64,000 bases of DNA. It comes from Artocarpus heterophyllus. Taxonomy: Eukaryota; Streptophyta; Magnoliopsida; Rosales; Moraceae. The stretch spans positions 1,867,501 through 1,931,500 of the forward strand of contig CM046337.1 of NCBI GenBank assembly GCA_025403435.1, given 5' to 3'. The translations under genes were made by a program, and so were the position numbers. Below the pieces are notes generated by a model. The model ran no database searches, was not told where the DNA came from, and saw only the letters and a list, made by a program, of their open reading frames with translations. Positions 11,131-23,690 of this stretch are shown piece by piece. Numbering within the stretch: position 1 is the stretch's first letter; every line of letters begins with the position of its first letter.

Positions 11131-14100
11131 TTAGTTCCTATGACCAACTCCAAAGTGAAACCGCTTATTCTGGCTATCATTAAACGCATATTCGAGGCGA
11201 AGAGGACCCAAAGGAGAGTCCAACCGAATGCCGACCCCATATCCATATCCACTTCCAGGCTTTAGCCTAGCCCCAGCAGGATCACCTAGTGAAAATGCAA
11301 CATAAATGTTTTTGAGAATGTTGCACCACACAGCAATTAAAGAAAGGACTGATTATGCAATGAAAAAATTGCCGCCTCCTATCCTTGTGTTGACAAAAGG
11401 AAAAAAGACGGGAACAGCACCACCATCACCAGCAAAGAGAACAAGAAAAACAAGGACCGCAAGGAAAAGCAGAAAGAATGAACACTTGAACAAAACTAAG
11501 GACCTACCAGGCACGGTCGGGCCAGATCCAATATCAGTTCCATAGTCAGCAAAGATAACTCCTCCAACAGGTCCCACCTGCAGAACAAAATATGTCAAAA
11601 AGGATTGAGGAGTAGGTCCACCATCTTGTGAACTAAACCTTGATAGTTCTAGACCTAGCACAAATGTCTCAACAAAGACGTTCTAGGATGGGAAGTTTAT
11701 GTCTCAACTCTCAACCAAACAAAACAATGTAGCGCACAAGCAGAGACCTGATTACTCAAAGAACGTAAAAAACTGTTCACAACGTACCAAGGGAAAAGAG
11801 ATTTCTCCAGAGCCAACGGCATACGAGCGACCAGAACCTACAGCGCCTTCTTCGTAACCTCTAACACTATTTGTTCCACCAATGGCAAACGCTTCATGTG
11901 GTGAAAAATTACCCACCACATGACCGCCAGATAAACTAGGAATGCAGATAATAATGCATCATTACAAATAAGAAAGATCATTATTTGCTCCGCTATCAAA
12001 GCAATAACCAAAATAACAGAGGCCAGCAGACATAAGACATTGATCCCATGGCCAACAAATACATTCAATGTGCTTTCAGCTTCAGTTGCAAAGGCGTTAC
12101 AATACCTAAAAAGAAGACGAGCAGGACCAATTTCAATATCCTTCCTTGCACGAGCATTCACTCTGTTGAAGAACAACCATTCTGGCAACACAGGAAGCCC
12201 TTGCTCCATATTAAAAACAAACTGCAAAGACAGTGGAGTTGAGGGTTGGCGACAGTATAAAACATATGTAAAAGGGGTTCAAATTACTAACCATTGAAGA
12301 TCCATGATCACCAGAACCCGTGTAGACTGTCTCAAACTTGGCAAGCAGTGTATCATCATGGATCTTGCCACTGAGAAACAAAGACAAAAAAACAAATGCA
12401 TGAGGCCATGACCAACTAATAAAAGGCAGTTAAAACTTAAAAACCACTACGCTTCAGTGCCAACATCAGCTTGCAGGCTCGCATACCTTGCAGTAAGAGG
12501 ACTGCCAAAACAATCTTTGATAACAGGCTCTCCTCCTTCATTACGAGCGCCAGCATGCTTTAAGATTGCAACCAATATAGAGAGATTAATAATAATGAAA
12601 CACACAATCAAATACAGATATCCTTCCACAACAACAAAAATCTTTCACCAAACTTCCTATGACAAAAGCATAGTCGAACATCACCATAAATATGTGAAAA
12701 CTTAGGATCTACCTGAAAGATAAGTCCAGCTGTCCCACTCCACTTAGGTCTGAGTGGTCGGCTGAATTCAACACCAGCTGTTACACGACCTATGGTTGGG
12801 CTGATATCCTCATCTTGCACCTTACCATGAACAAGCGTGCCAGGGGTTCTTGAATTCTAACAAAAAACAAGTCACTCAAGAATTAAAAGCTTTTCACTCC
12901 CAAAAAAAAAAAAAAAAAAAGACGCATCGTAGTGAGAGGGAAAAACATCAAATTACCTGAACCATTATTGTTCTGGAAGTCCGCTTATCATCTCCTGCAA
13001 TCCATGGGTCTGTGTAGTTGATACGAAATATAGAGTCAATTTGGCCCCTTTCTAAGGAAACATGAAGTTTCTGGTTTCTTCCAAAAAGATTTCTGTGAGA
13101 ATATGCAAAACTGCAAGAAACAAAAATACAATAACATAAAACGCACCACCACATGATTAAAACTAGATTTTAAGAGCCGCTCCAGTTCAGGAGTTTATTA
13201 TACAAGTAGAGAAGAAGTGCGTCAGCTTACCTTCCAATGAGTCCTGATAAAGGGCCACTTGTAATCCTACAAATGCAAGTGATCCAAATAAATATCATAT
13301 AGCAAAAAGTAAAGACATGGCTAGCTATTTAGTAATGACCCAAAAAACAAACGCTAGTAATCTAGTTCTACACATTAAAAAGTACTTACCCGCTTGATAT
13401 ACCACCACCAGCAGAAAAACCACCGCTTGGACGCTCAACAACATTCATTACAATATCAACCTTACCGGTATCTGCAACATGTGAAATGAAAAAACAAATT
13501 TATTTAAGCACACATTCAAGGAAAGAACAGGTCCTTTTAAAAATTAACACCAGAACTACTATTGAAAAACTTGCATTTCCCTGTCATCCGGCCAAGCAAA
13601 TCTGATTTACAACTCAAATTTCAACCCAAATCAGCTAGATATCTATGATGTCAGAAAACTGAATGAATATCCAGACATTTTTCAAATCAGAAGCATTATG
13701 TAGGACTTATTGCAAAAGAGATAAAAATAAAGAGAAGGTCATTGAATAGACAAGCATCAATTCATCACCTGCAGGTTGGGGAATAATGCTAACATCTTCC
13801 ATGATTCCCATGGTCAATACAGTCTCCACATCTCTTTTCCCTTGAAGCATACTGTAGACCTACAAAACGATAATTTCAGATGCAAAAATCCACAAGTTAG
13901 AAAATCCTAGAATCACACTTCCCTCTTTTGACAAAGGTCAGAATCACCACCAGTGACCTGGGTCACCCTACGCACACAATTTCAGTTTCACTTTCACAAA
14001 GACTTGCAAAGACTAATATTGTTGGGTACTAGAAGTATAGGTCAGGAAAACACCTGTCCCTGCTTGGTCGTTAGCTGACGAAGTATGGTTTCAGGCTTTG

Positions 14101-15636
14101 TCTTCCCTGAAGTTGGCTCACCACTGAAGAGAAATCATAAAAGTAAAACATATGTTAATACTAAATCCTACCATTTCAGAATCCAAAATTTCTCATTATG
14201 GATGTCACAGTATTTGCAATATCAGTAACCCCATAAATGTAAACCAAATTAATGGCATGATCTTACCTTTTCCTGTCAAGGAAACGTATGGAGATGTTGT
14301 TAACCTCAGCTTCTGAAACTTGTAATTTAAGAACACCCCCAGATAGTATATCAACAGCCGATACCTACAAAATTATCGAGAAAAGCTAGTAAAGTTAATA
14401 TTAAGCAATACATCTCAGATCAATTATCCAATATCAAGAAAAAAAAAAAAAGGCACATGAAACAAGAAAAACAGGTGTAAGCTGAGGAACCAACCATGGC
14501 AAAAAGACCTCGCTCCATATACCAATCATTGATGGAAGTTATCACTTTGTCCAAACGCCTAAGGTTAATCACTTTTCCTGCACAACTTGACACCAAAATA
14601 AGAGAAACAAACAGGCCTCCTATGAGCACATTTTCAATACTTTGCACAAACACTTGTAGAAAACATACGCATAAGAAGATTAGAAAGAACATACCATAAT
14701 CATCTCGAAATGAATCCTCTATAAACTTTGCCGGAAGAACATTTGCTCCTTCACAAACCAGCCCTTGAAATTCCTGGTTTGGTTCTACCTTGCACCACGA
14801 AATACCCATAAACAAATAAATAACCTTTTAAAAAAATCATTTTTTTCTTCTCTCATGCATAATTCTGACTTAGAATTACAATTGAACACTAAAATAGCAA
14901 AAAGTAAGATCAGAGTTGTTATGTATACCTGAAATACCAATCTGATACCGTCCCTTGTATCGACGGCGACAGGCATGCAAGAGCAAAAGTAGCCACTGCC
15001 GATGATCCGATGCACGTCCTCTTGAACTTCGCGCACGGTCAACGCTGAGTTGGCTCGGCACGCCTTGAGCGCCGCCAAAGCCTCCATTTCCAGGTCCTTC
15101 CTCTCAAGCACGTCCCCGTCCCTGTCCCTCACCAACACCTCGCTGATCAGAACCCTCTCCTCGTGGTGTCGACTCGCCGCGTGCCCCTTCTGCGGCGGCG
15201 GTGTCGTCGTCGTCGTCGTCGTCGACTCTCGTCCCTCCAGTCCTGACTGAGTCAAATCGTCCGGCCGAGTCAGAGACAACGAGGCCGAACAAAGAAGCGG
15301 CGATTTCCCGATCGGTAGTCCCTTGTCTTCCTTCCCAGTTTCCAACTCGGTAGACCGAGTCAGGGATAGCGACGCCCAACATAAAGGACGGAACTTTGGA
15401 AGGCATCGACTCCCTGATCCGGAGTCGGTGGAAGGACTCCGAACTGGCGGTCTCGAAGGTAAAGGAGGGAACTTGGGGCTGAGTCGTTCGATTCCCGAGC
15501 GAGTCTTGACCGAGTCAATGAGCTGAGCGAACGAGTTCCGAGTTCTGGTGAAAAGTGGGGAAAGGTCAAATGGCGGTGTCGGTGAAGGGAAGGGGATTTT
15601 GAGGGAAGTGAAGCGAATGTCGTCGTTTGCCGGCAT
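11131..15636 (-). CDS. OEP80: Outer envelope protein OEP80 (TOC75-V), chloroplastic
   Basis: An Omp85/BamA-family beta-barrel protein of the chloroplast outer envelope, thought to help insert other barrel proteins. Sixteen exons with GT..AG junctions join in frame: 15636-14929, 14788-14695, 14577-14495, 14364-14267, 14123-14054, 13859-13769, 13471-13390, 13266-13231, 13110-12957, 12856-12713, 12557-12487, 12370-12292, 12221-12106, 11935-11788, 11577-11508 and 11285-11131. They total 2199 nt, or 732 residues, matching the length I know for Arabidopsis OEP80. The variable proline- and serine-rich N-terminus (about 1-155) contains a threonine run from an ACG repeat. POTRA-type repeats follow (about 160-400, including [20 protein letters not shown]). 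The C-terminal barrel holds [20 protein letters not shown] and the ending LEYAFNDS...FHFGVGHRN. The start is the first ATG of the open exon 1. No frameshift or stop was found. A leader with CT-rich sequence lies at 15637-15780. Confidence 0.96.
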
Positions 15637-15779
15637 TGTCGTCTTCCTTGGTGAAAAGACGATTGCTTGGTAGTGGAGACTCTAGGTGTTAGACTTTGGC
15701 CCCAAATTGATGAATTTTGACTACCTGAATTTTTAGGTCTAGGTTTTATTTTTATTTATTTTTATCGTTTCCCAATGAA

Positions 15780-16240
15780 GAGGTTCAGGGTTTTTAAAGG
15801 GCTTCTCCAGTCTAGAAGTAAAAGAGACTAAAAATTCTTTTTTTGGTTATAAAACAAATACAAAAAATTAAATTACAAAGCATAAAATAAAAAGACACAA
15901 AAAAAATAAAAAGAAACAATTTTTATTATTTATCATCTCATCTCATGTCTAAATATAAGCTCTCAAATGTCATATATATAGGCCAAAGATCATAAAGTAG
16001 GAGAGACCAAAGAGCAAGAGTTACAACAACAAAATAAATATAAATAAAGTGGTAATTAGGAGGTTATAAAATACCAACACTAATGGTTATTAAGGTGAAA
16101 ATAATGTAATTCATGAGGGAGTTAGGAATATAAACATCCACAACATTAAACTAATTTATTCATAACATTTTTTTATTTTTATTTTTTGTTTTTGAACTTC
16201 TACTGTAGACTTGTCATAATATTTTAAGCATTAGATTGAT
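15780..16240. other. Intergenic upstream of OEP80
   Basis: AT-rich DNA between the OEP80 leader and the first transposon of the repeat block. It should contain the OEP80 promoter (minus strand), but no single motif could be assigned with confidence. Confidence 0.4.
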
Positions 16241-16800
16241 TTTAGGTTAATTCCAGGAATGGCCCCTAGGTTTACCTCCAATCATGTTTTAAGTCCTCAA
16301 CTTTTAAAAGTCTCGTTTTAGGATATAATCTATTATTTGATTTCAGTTTTGGCCCCTTTATTAGTTTAACATTAAATATTTACCAAAATATTTTTAAAAT
16401 GTCTTACTTTCATTCAAAATCTATTATTTTGTTTCATTTTTAGTACAAAATCTTATACTTACATAATGCTATTAAAAACTCAACTTCTGTTTTTCTAAAT
16501 TAAAATTAATCTTACTAAAATATGATAAAATTGCTTTTAAATTATATGCATAACTCATTATATTTAGTTTTTCACTTTAGATTTTTTAAATTTTAGTTCC
16601 TAATAACTCTTAGTTATAATAGAAGAACCAAAAGCAAAGCAAAGTAATAGGTTAGGAAATAAAGTAGGACATGCTAAAAGTTTTTCGTTAAACACTTAAC
16701 GCCTAACTAACAAAATGATCGAAACTGAAACAAAGTAATAGATTATGGACCAAAATAAGACTTTTGAAATATTAAGGACTAAAATAAGACTGAGAGAATC
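16240..16800. mobile_element. Foldback/MITE-like element with about 65-bp inverted ends
   Basis: The left arm (16285-16350: TTTTAAGTCCTCAACTTTT, then ATAATCTATTATTTGATTTCAG) is the imperfect inverse of the right arm (16715-16790: GAAACAAAGTAATAGATTAT, then TATTAAGGACTAAAATAAGA). The space between is AT-rich and non-coding. This is typical of a non-autonomous inverted-repeat transposon of about 0.55 kb. The outermost bases, and so the target duplication, are unclear. Confidence 0.55.
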
Positions 16801-17339
16801 CATTTATTTTTTAACAGTAGATCTATGAGCATTCACTTTAAAAAATTTACATTGTATAATAAGAACTACTCCATTATAGGTGGTCTAAAAAGTTAATCTA
16901 GCAACTAAAATAATAGTCCTACCAATAAGAAAAAAAAAAGACATTTACCATAAAATTTCCCCTAAAAAAATCAGAGTTCTAGCATTTCAAGTGAAGAAAT
17001 AAATAAACTAGAGGTATGTGACACCCAGTAATTTCTAAGCACATTATATATACAATATTTAAGGATTATGTTAAGTAATTTATGTACAAATTTTGTGAGC
17101 TAAAGTTTATGTTCAAAAATTTGTTAAGAATTTTAAGAAAAATTTTAGCGTCACATGGATTATTGTTTTAATCCAATTTTTGTGACAAATTTAATAAGAA
17201 TAAATATGAGATTTTTAAGATTAAAAATCATGTCATAGTCTCAAACAAAAAAGAAATGATATGAAAACAAGTTAGAAAACTTAATTGTTGCAGAAGATAT
17301 TGCAACAAATTTTAAGATGAAAATACCGTAAATAAAAAA

Positions 17340-17640
17340 ATACTATATGAAAATATAAAAATTATGCAGTATAAAAATTCTACAGTATTATAATAATACA
17401 GTATAAAAATTATACTAATAAAGTTAACCTTATACTGATAAAATTAAGCAGTATAGAAATTATACTACATAAAATTATGTAATATAGAAATTAGGCTATA
17501 TAAAGTTAAGCAGTATATGAATTATACTATGTAAAGAATATAGATGAGGATTAAAAGTTGTGAAAGCTCATAACAGTATAGGAAATATACTAGAAGTATA
17601 AGAAAGTATACTGGTAGTATAGAAAAAATATTGTCAGTGT
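17340..17640. repeat. Degenerate short tandem repeats (CAGTATAAAAATTATACT type)
   Basis: A run of imperfect units of about 16-35 bp built on GTATAxAAATTATACT, many of them self-complementary. They lie in the 5' part of the long LTR-type element. Confidence 0.6.
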
Positions 17641-18266
17641 AAATTTAGACTGTTAAAGGATGATGTGGGACTCACTAAAGTGACACCCAAAAGGTGTAAA
17701 AATGGCCACATCTTGCCTTTGGGAAACCAATGGTGGCTATGTTTTTGAAGCCAAATTCTTTCATTTTAGTCCTTGGTTGGGTTCTATAAATACGTAAGGG
17801 CATTTTTGAGATAAAAGGTTGGTTTTATTCCATGAAAATTGCTCCTATTTTTTCCCACTCAAAGGAAATCCACCTCTCTTCCCTAATCCATTCTCTCTCA
17901 AAGTTTTTGATGATTTTATCTTCCAATCATCCTTAGAAGCAAACTCAAGGGCTTTGGTAGAGTTCAAGGAAGTTTCAAGGTGAAAATCTAAACTTTACCT
18001 TTTATGTTTTAGGGTAGGGATTCTCATGGAATGATATGAACTTGATGTCAAAGGATTTTAGAAGCTTTCAAGTGCTAAAAAGAGAGGACAAGCACTTTGG
18101 AATAGTTAGACAAAATTCTAGTCCTTGAAACTATGTTAAAGTTTGCATATTTTTATGCACATCAAGTGTTTGATGCAAGTTAAGGGCTAAGGCATGTAAA
18201 GAGACTTTATGACATGATTATGTTATGTAATTTGTGGATGATGATGATGATAATGGATAGATGAAA

Positions 18267-18592
18267 GTTAGGGTTTATAACCCAAAAAAAAAAGTGTGAC
18301 AAACTTTGTCATAAACATAAAGTTTAAGCATGTAAGGTGTTTCATGAAATGATTTTAACCATGCCATGAAAAGAAAAGTACTTGAAAAAGTGTTTATAAC
18401 CATGTAATTTGTCATGAAATGATTTTTCAAGTACTTGAAAAAGTTTAAGAAAAGTACTTGAAAAAGTTAGGGTTTATAACCAAAAAAAAAAAAAGTGTGA
18501 CAAACTTTGTCATAAACATAAAGTTTAGGCATGTAAGGTGTTTCATGAAATGATTCTAACCATGGCATGAAAAGAAAAGTACTTGAAAAAGT
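18267..18592. repeat. 199-bp-spaced direct duplication inside the LTR
   Basis: About 127 bp starting GTTAGGGTTTATAACC and ending with AAGTACTTGAAAAAGTG occurs at 18267-18393 and again at 18466-18592, nearly identical. Further copies of AAGTACTTGAAAAAG lie between them. The near-identity suggests recent slippage or unequal exchange within the element. Confidence 0.85.
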
Positions 18593-20785
18593 GTTTAAAG
18601 GGGGTAGAATAGGATTAAACCTAGTAAACTAAGATAAACTAAGTTTTGACACAAAGAGTGTGTTTAAGGGCCACTTTGAAATATCTAAGTATTTAAGGCC
18701 TTTAGAGGTTGAATCATTCTCTGAGTTTAATATGGGACTTTTGAAATTATGATCCGGACAACTTTCGTGAAGAAATACTGCTTAAATTCTGATCAGAGCA
18801 AGCCAAAAAATGTTAATTTTTGTTCTGTCTTTTCACAAACGTTATTAAAATGAATTATTTTTAGAAAAAATTAAAACACGAAAGTTGTAGATCTCATTGA
18901 GACTAGTAGGAAACGTGAACAGCTTATGAAAATTCTATGCCGGTTTCAAGTTATGAATTTTATGAGATTTTAAGTATAAAATTTCGTAAGAAGAGAAACA
19001 CTATGTAATGGTTTGAATTTGACCAACGGTCTTTTGTAAGTTTTAATCCTTTCAAAAAACTAAAAGTTTTAGTATAAGATGGTTAATTTTGATTCTAGGG
19101 CAAAAATACCAAAATTTTTGGGTTTTGGGCCAAAACTATACAACCATGTGAAGTTGATTTTTACTGAAATAACATTGGTTTTCTACACTGCTATAGGTAG
19201 TGAGTAACCACAGGTTTTAAGTTTGAAAGAATTTAAAATGTTCATCCAAAAAAGAAAGAGAAAAATGTTAAGGGCGTACTTGTTAAGATTTTCATATTAC
19301 AGGTCAAAGCCTTAAAGTATTGATAAAATACTTTTTCCACGAAAAGGAAACCGATGTTTGATTTTTTGTAATATTATAAGAAGTGAGGAAATTTAATTTT
19401 TGATTTAAACGGGGCATGAAGGTTTTTTAAGGCCCGTCAAGGACAAAATGATCATCTTTCATAAAAAGGTCAAGACGGACCCCAAAATGAACGATTTAGG
19501 AAAACACTTATTAGCAACAATTTTTCCATGACTCGTGAGTATCAAGATGGTAATGTGAAACAAGAAGTTTAGTAATGTTACGAAATTTACAAAAAAAAAC
19601 CCGTTAAGGGTAAAACACTTATTCTTAAAAAAACCGTTAAAACAGATCCCAAGCCCTCCAAATTAGACAAACACCCTTAGACGAAAAATAATTCGTAATA
19701 TGTTAAGTAGCAAAACCATTAGGTAAGGCGAGAAATTTGACTAAGGGACATTCAAGTTAAGCAAAGGAAAGGTAAACCGATGAGAAACGAGAGTAAATAT
19801 AAGAAATGAATATTCAACGTTTATGTTTGTGTTATCAATCAAGTGGGTCAGTAATAAAAAAAGTAAGCTAATAATCAGGTGTCATTGAAACAAGACACAA
19901 AGCCGACTAATAGAAGGAAAAAGGATAAAGTGGGAACGTTAGAACGTTATCTAGGTAAGTCTCAAATCTCACCTATAGCATTAAGAAAATGAATTTTAAA
20001 TGTTTTAAATATGTTTTTATGTTTCCATTTGTTATGCATAGTGCTTTAATAGTTCAAGTTATGATTTGTAATATGTTTGCAATTGCTATGTTTAATGATT
20101 CAAGTATTTAGCATGTCATGTATAATGCTAACTAAGATTGCAAGATCGATAATCTAAACCCGCATGTTAAAGATAAGTAAGTGTCGTATTAGCCTCCTTG
20201 ATGTGAGTTTTACAAGTTATGTTAAGGTTATGACCTTATTGTTCAATGGTTTTAAGTCTTCTACAAGGGAAGCTTTATGCTCTCATAATTGATGAGGTTG
20301 GTATAAACACCTAAGTTCAAAAGATAATGAAAAAAGAATGATGATAGGAAACTGAAGTAAGTTAAGAACGATAATAAGAAATTCAATAATTGAGCATAAA
20401 TAGAATAATGCATTATGAAATTACTTGCATTCCTTTTCAGTAATATTTATATGATGAACGTTTTATGAAAAAACGTTTTACGAGAAATGTTTTACAAGAA
20501 ATATTCATAAAAAACATTTTATGAAGAATATTTACAGGAAATGTTGTATCTAAGATGTTTTACAAAAAAAAGTTTTATGAAAAAGGTTTTCTAAAGAATG
20601 TTTATATTTTGTGAGATTATGTTTAAAGCGAATGCTCATTATAAGTTCCTTCATGCTATAGGTAATCCTACTGAGACCAGTATGATAGGTTGAAGAGCTC
20701 GGTGTCGCGAAAACAGATCCGAGGGTTGGATATGGATCCATTATTATAGTTTTTCGCTGCTTAAAGAAAAGGTTTTCTGCTTATG

Positions 20786-23106
20786 TGTAACGCCCCTAAA
20801 TGGGGGTTAACAGTTTTTAATAAATTAAATAAAGATCAGAAAATAAAAATAAAACATCAAAAGAAATTTGCCCATAACTTAAATGAAATCTCTCAAAATC
20901 AAAATAAAAATATAAACAACAATTAAACTACAGTTCAATATAGCACCTTAAATTTAATAATACAAAACTGTCATCATTATCATTCCAACCCTCAACACAA
21001 TTTAATTAAGTCATAGAAAGTAACATACGATGCTTACGTTATCATGATGGACATTCTTTAATAAATGAAGCAATTTCAATGTATACCACTACATAGCTTC
21101 CTCAGCTATATTTCTTGTTACTACCTCACACATTGTGAGTTCTAAAAAGATGTAAATATAGAGAAATGAGCGACAACATGCTCAGTAGGGAAAAACCATT
21201 ACTCACCTTTAGGATTTATTTATTACCACATTAAACCTACATAATTAGTTAGTTCTTAATATTATTCATCAATATTATCATGTTCAATTACGGTGGATAC
21301 TTATGATCATTCTTACCAGGTTCTATTTATACATGTATACATATTAATTCAAGATTCAATTCTGCTGATCTATATCCATCGTGCAATAAAATGTTATATC
21401 ACTCAACTCAACGAAACCACAATGGGTTGCACTTGACCACCCTACAATCATTCCAAGGGCGTCAGATGAGGGGACATCAAGCCTTGGATCCTCACTAAGT
21501 CAATTCCTATACAATGCGTTCTGAAACTTTCGACCCAAGGGAGCGTCATTATCTCCTCCCTATTTTACCTTTTAAGGTATTCTTATTCAAAGACGTAATC
21601 GCCGCCTGCTTCATGTCTTACCATTCCTCTATAATCAATCATTATTTATAGAGTTAGTTTTCCTAACCATGCGACTCAGTTTACAATAATATATATCAAA
21701 TCAATTTATTCCTCGTTGTATAATACAAGATGAGTTCATGTCATAGTTTCATATGTGATACTCATATAATAGCAGTTCAACATACATATATGTATTGTAA
21801 TGTAAATAACCAATTTTAATTCTACAAAAACCTCACAAAAGATGAGTAATAGATTCCCTACCTCTTGTTGAATACCATGCTGATAACTTTCAACTCACAA
21901 TATAAAGTTTACCACGTAATCTCTAAGTACTTTATTATCCTATGACGTCTAAAATAACCATACTTAAACTAAATTCCTAATTCATAATCATACCAATTTA
22001 CCATGTATTCTTATTAGTGTGCCATAATCATTAATATAAAATCTTTGAAACGTTTCGTAACATAAAACGTTGAAAAACATATGAGTTTAGACTGACTGAT
22101 CGGCCTACCCATCATTTACTTTCGGTCTACCGATCAAACTACACATTCTAGGCCTCTCTGTCAGCTTGTCAATCCATAGGGTTCAACCTGCTGGTCTGGT
22201 AGAGTTTGGCTTGTCGATCTACAGGGTTTGGCTTGTAGAACCTGTCGATAGGTCAGGCCTACCGACAGAAGAATTTCTTGAAATTCAATTTTCTCTTTTT
22301 GAAGGTTTCAAACTTTACAATTCAATCCAACCCTTTTTATCAACTTCCAAGACATATAAAATGCATAAAAACTATGAAAGATCACATTCAAACACATATA
22401 GATCATCTTTCTTAAAATTTTTATACCTAGCATATAATTCTAAACCAAAAATCAAAACTTTTTAAAACTAATTTAAATCTCATTTAAAACAAAGATTATG
22501 TAAATCAAACTTCAAAATTGTTGTATAACTACCCAGAAGCATCAAACACACATTTTTCACAAATCTCATGATAAAACACGAATTTAGATCAAAGTTTTAG
22601 CTTAAAAAACCTTACCTCAAGTGTGAAGAAAATTAGTGATTTTGTTTGCAAAAATCTTTGATCTTTGTTCTATGATTTTGGAAGATCTAAGAAAATAACT
22701 TTGGATTTCTTTCTTGATTATCTTGAAGCTAAGTTGATGATCCTCGATCTTGGAGAAATCAAAGAAAAGAAAGAAAAGACGAAATGAGAGAGAAAAAGAG
22801 AGATAGACATGTGAGAGAGAGTTAAGGGATGAGACTCAAAGAAGATCAAAATAATTGAAGGGGAACAGATAGGTGAAGGGTGGTCTCCATCGAAGACATT
22901 GGGGCATATAATCCCAAATGGCACTTTTGAAATAATTTAGAAGTTCTAAGGGCATTTTACTCAATATACTAAATAGGTATAGAAAATTTAAAAATGAGTA
23001 AAAATAAATAATGTGAAATAGATATTAGATGAAATAAAATTTTTAATTGACACACTAATAATTAATTTAATTATAATGATATCCGTTAGAAAAATAACGG
23101 ATGTCA
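20786..23106 (-). mobile_element. Nested solo LTR (copy A, inverted relative to copy B)
   Basis: The element begins TGTAACGCCCCTAAATGGGG and ends CCGTTAGAAAAATAACGGATGTCA. Its sequence is the reverse complement of the element at 29385-32034 over long stretches. Shared segments include the CTGTTAACCCCCACTTA end, the CCAAGGGAGCGTCA / TGACGCTCCCTTGG block, and the segment with CTTGACCACCC. Orientation is inferred as minus from the leader-like CT-rich region (about 22900-22600, read on the minus strand). No protein frame is present, so I call it a solo LTR. The flanks (TTATG left, TATTT right) do not form a clean target duplication. Confidence 0.6.
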
Positions 23107-23499
23107 TATTTGTGAAATAGTATTTTAAAAGTTTTAAGTAAGTAAATGTTTGAGGAAAAGTCTTATAAGAAATGTTTTATGAAAAACCTTTTAAAACATA
23201 TATTTCATGAAATGTTTTGAATAATTATGAAGTTAAGTTCTAAGCTATGTTTTAGCATATGTTGCAACAGATTCAAGTTCGTTTTAAGTATGTTTTAACT
23301 GAAAAAAAAAATTACTTTGTATTTTCTTACTAGTAAGCAAGAAACAAAGTTTAAGAAATGAAATTTAAGAAAGCTAAGTAACGGCCTAAAAAGTCAAGTT
23401 GTTACAAGGTCTTAGTTCACTTAAAAAATAAAGGAAAAAAGTTTCATTTAAAAAAAATAAAATCTTTTGAGCCACTTATTGGCCCAAATACACAATTAT

Positions 23500-23690
23500 A
23501 AAGTATTTGGGAGCATTGGTTCAAACAAATTAAAACCATTTTAATATGTGAGAGCTTTACATCGCTTGTTTTTTTTTTTTTTGACATTGTAGCTTTTTTT
23601 TTATAATGTAGTATGTAAAAGCTTTGCACTATAACAACTAAAAGTTTTAGTTGAAACGGAAAATGCCAAGCAAGAAAATATTGCAATGCA
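23500..23690. mobile_element. MITE of the TA-flanked family (copy 2, diverged)
   Basis: It contains the family motifs TGTGAGAGCTTTACATCGC and GTAGTATGTAAAAGCTTTGCACTATAAC, arranged as in better-preserved copies. Outer ends are diverged, so the limits are approximate. Confidence 0.45.

Larger units (their letters stand above)
17017..23406 (+). mobile_element. Long LTR-type element (probable solo LTR), split by a nested insertion
   Basis: The element starts TGTGACACCC and ends TTGTTACA, the TG...CA boundaries of a plant Gypsy-type LTR. It is bounded by AGGTA (17012-17016) and AGGTC (23407-23411), a 4-of-5 match to a target duplication. A TATA-like TATAAATAC at about 17785, followed by a CT-rich leader-like stretch, fits an LTR promoter in plus orientation. 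Degenerate TTTTATGAAAAA-type repeats occur at 20450-20600 and resume at 23150-23210. This supports one element interrupted by the 2.3-kb element at 20786-23106. No gag or pol reading frame exists inside. Removing the insertion leaves about 4.1 kb. Confidence 0.55.

Noticed and set aside
11353..11661. A 102-codon minus frame overlapping OEP80
   Set aside because: It reads through the intron between exons 15 and 16. Only 11508-11577 is real coding sequence.
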